Source: Litoreibacter roseus (lineage in GTDB: Bacteria; Pseudomonadota; Alphaproteobacteria; Rhodobacterales; Rhodobacteraceae). Taken from it: DNA of 64,000 nt. A program made the translations under genes and the position numbers. The stretch is from contig NZ_BLJE01000001.1 in the NCBI RefSeq assembly GCF_009811795.1, positions 1,054,001 to 1,118,000 of the forward strand, written 5' to 3'. The notes below the pieces were generated by a model that saw only the letters and a list, made by a program, of their open reading frames with translations, did no database searches and had not been told where the DNA came from. This document shows, in pieces, positions 63,682-64,000 of this stretch; positions within the stretch are counted from its first letter, which is position 1, and each line of letters begins with the position of its first letter.

Positions 63682-64000
63682 GGTCTTCTTTTATCACCTG
63701 ACGCGTCAGCCCCTTGATGCCATTCTGCCCACGCTCTTGAACAAAGCGCGCGGGGCGGGATGGCGTGTCGCCGTGCGGGGCGTGTCCGCAGATCGGATGG
63801 CTTGGCTGGACGAAAAGCTCTGGGCGGTCGAGGGGTTTCTTCCCCACGCCCAGGCGGGCGGACCTTTTGATGGGGAGCAACCGATCCTTCTGACGACAGA
63901 GGCCTCCGCCGCCAATTCCCCGGAATGCATAGTATCTGTGGACGGTGCCGACCTGGCGCCCGAAGATATTAGAGCCGTGACGCGGGCTATGATCCTTTTT
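63674..64000 (+). CDS. holC: DNA polymerase III chi subunit, N-terminal part (cut by window edge)
   Basis: Chi links the clamp loader to single-strand binding protein. The first 109 codons are visible: MSEVFFYHLTRQPLDAILPT, then LLNKARGAGWRVAVRGVSA, DEKLWAVEGFLPHAQAGGPF and QPILLTTEASAANSPECIVS. These match the HolC fold and its usual length of about 150 residues. The ATG at 63674 lies 8 nt inside the end of pepA, so translation is coupled. The C-terminus is outside the window. Confidence 0.93.
   Translation, partial: MSEVFFYHLTRQPLDAILPTLLNKARGAGWRVAVRGVSADRMAWLDEKLWAVEGFLPHAQAGGPFDGEQPILLTTEASAANSPECIVSVDGADLAPEDIRAVTRAMILF

Noticed and set aside
1-64000. tRNA, rRNA, CRISPR arrays, insertion sequences or prophage genes
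   Set aside because: I read the intergenic gaps for cloverleaf elements, regular spaced repeats, transposase motifs and terminal repeats and found none.

Overview
The window is a 64 kb chromosomal stretch of an alphaproteobacterium, most likely a marine Rhodobacterales (Roseobacter-type) species. The evidence is an ALA-synthase type hemA, DUF4167 and DUF2849 genes, a urease operon with a small extra gene between ureB and ureC, a cysG-DUF2849-cysI-cysH-DUF934-fpr operon, and base composition near 60% G+C by eye. Genes are dense, with many 1-4 nt overlaps (ATGA, TGATG). I see no rRNA, tRNA, CRISPR array, insertion sequence or prophage.

Layout. 1-1561: radA (cut by the window edge), a small membrane protein and a PqiA-like protein, all minus. 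1562-2835: an AT-richer patch with an orphan Imm11/DUF1629-type immunity gene and a possible gene remnant. 2836-11073: a transglutaminase-like gene facing a minus-strand run that reads MFP-RND pump-alr-mlaE-mlaF. 11255-14790: yfgM-like, bamB and der. 14849-18343: dnaB, pyrE and pyrC, all minus. 18531-25174: urease genes ureD-A-[Tat cyclase]-B-[104 aa]-C-[lipoprotein]-[DUF1127]-E-F-G. 25166-30386: three glycosyltransferase-like genes, two of them multidomain. 30425-31645: an acyl-CoA dehydrogenase resembling glutaryl-CoA dehydrogenase. 31764-36442: MoxR ATPase, VWA protein, DUF1203, XdhC and a molybdopterin-binding protein, a maturation cassette without its target enzyme. 36489-38289: infC, which appears to start with ATA, and a very acidic Ala-rich secreted protein. 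38333-44342: the assimilatory sulfate/siroheme operon with a divergent Lrp-type regulator. 44339-54613: DsbA-like protein, M20 dipeptidase, hemA, RodZ-like protein, ispG, DUF1499, prfA, prmC and DUF4167. 54621-62078: the outer-membrane/LPS cluster lptF-lptG-lptD-surA-pdxA-rsmA. 62206-64000: pepA and a cut holC.

Several blocks form coherent pathways. Envelope biogenesis is covered by LptDFG, SurA, BamB, MlaEF and Alr. Sulfite reduction has siroheme synthesis (CysG), the siroheme enzyme (CysI), an APS-type reductase (CysH) and a probable electron donor (Fpr). Urease has all structural and accessory proteins but no urea transporter here. The points most worth a second look are the ATA start and promoter of infC, the 296-residue tract without any basic residue, the glycosyltransferase locus with a hydrolase fusion and a degenerate tandem domain, the Tat-exported cyclase inside the urease operon, the orphan MoxR/VWA/XdhC cassette, and a structured leader before the DUF4167 gene.
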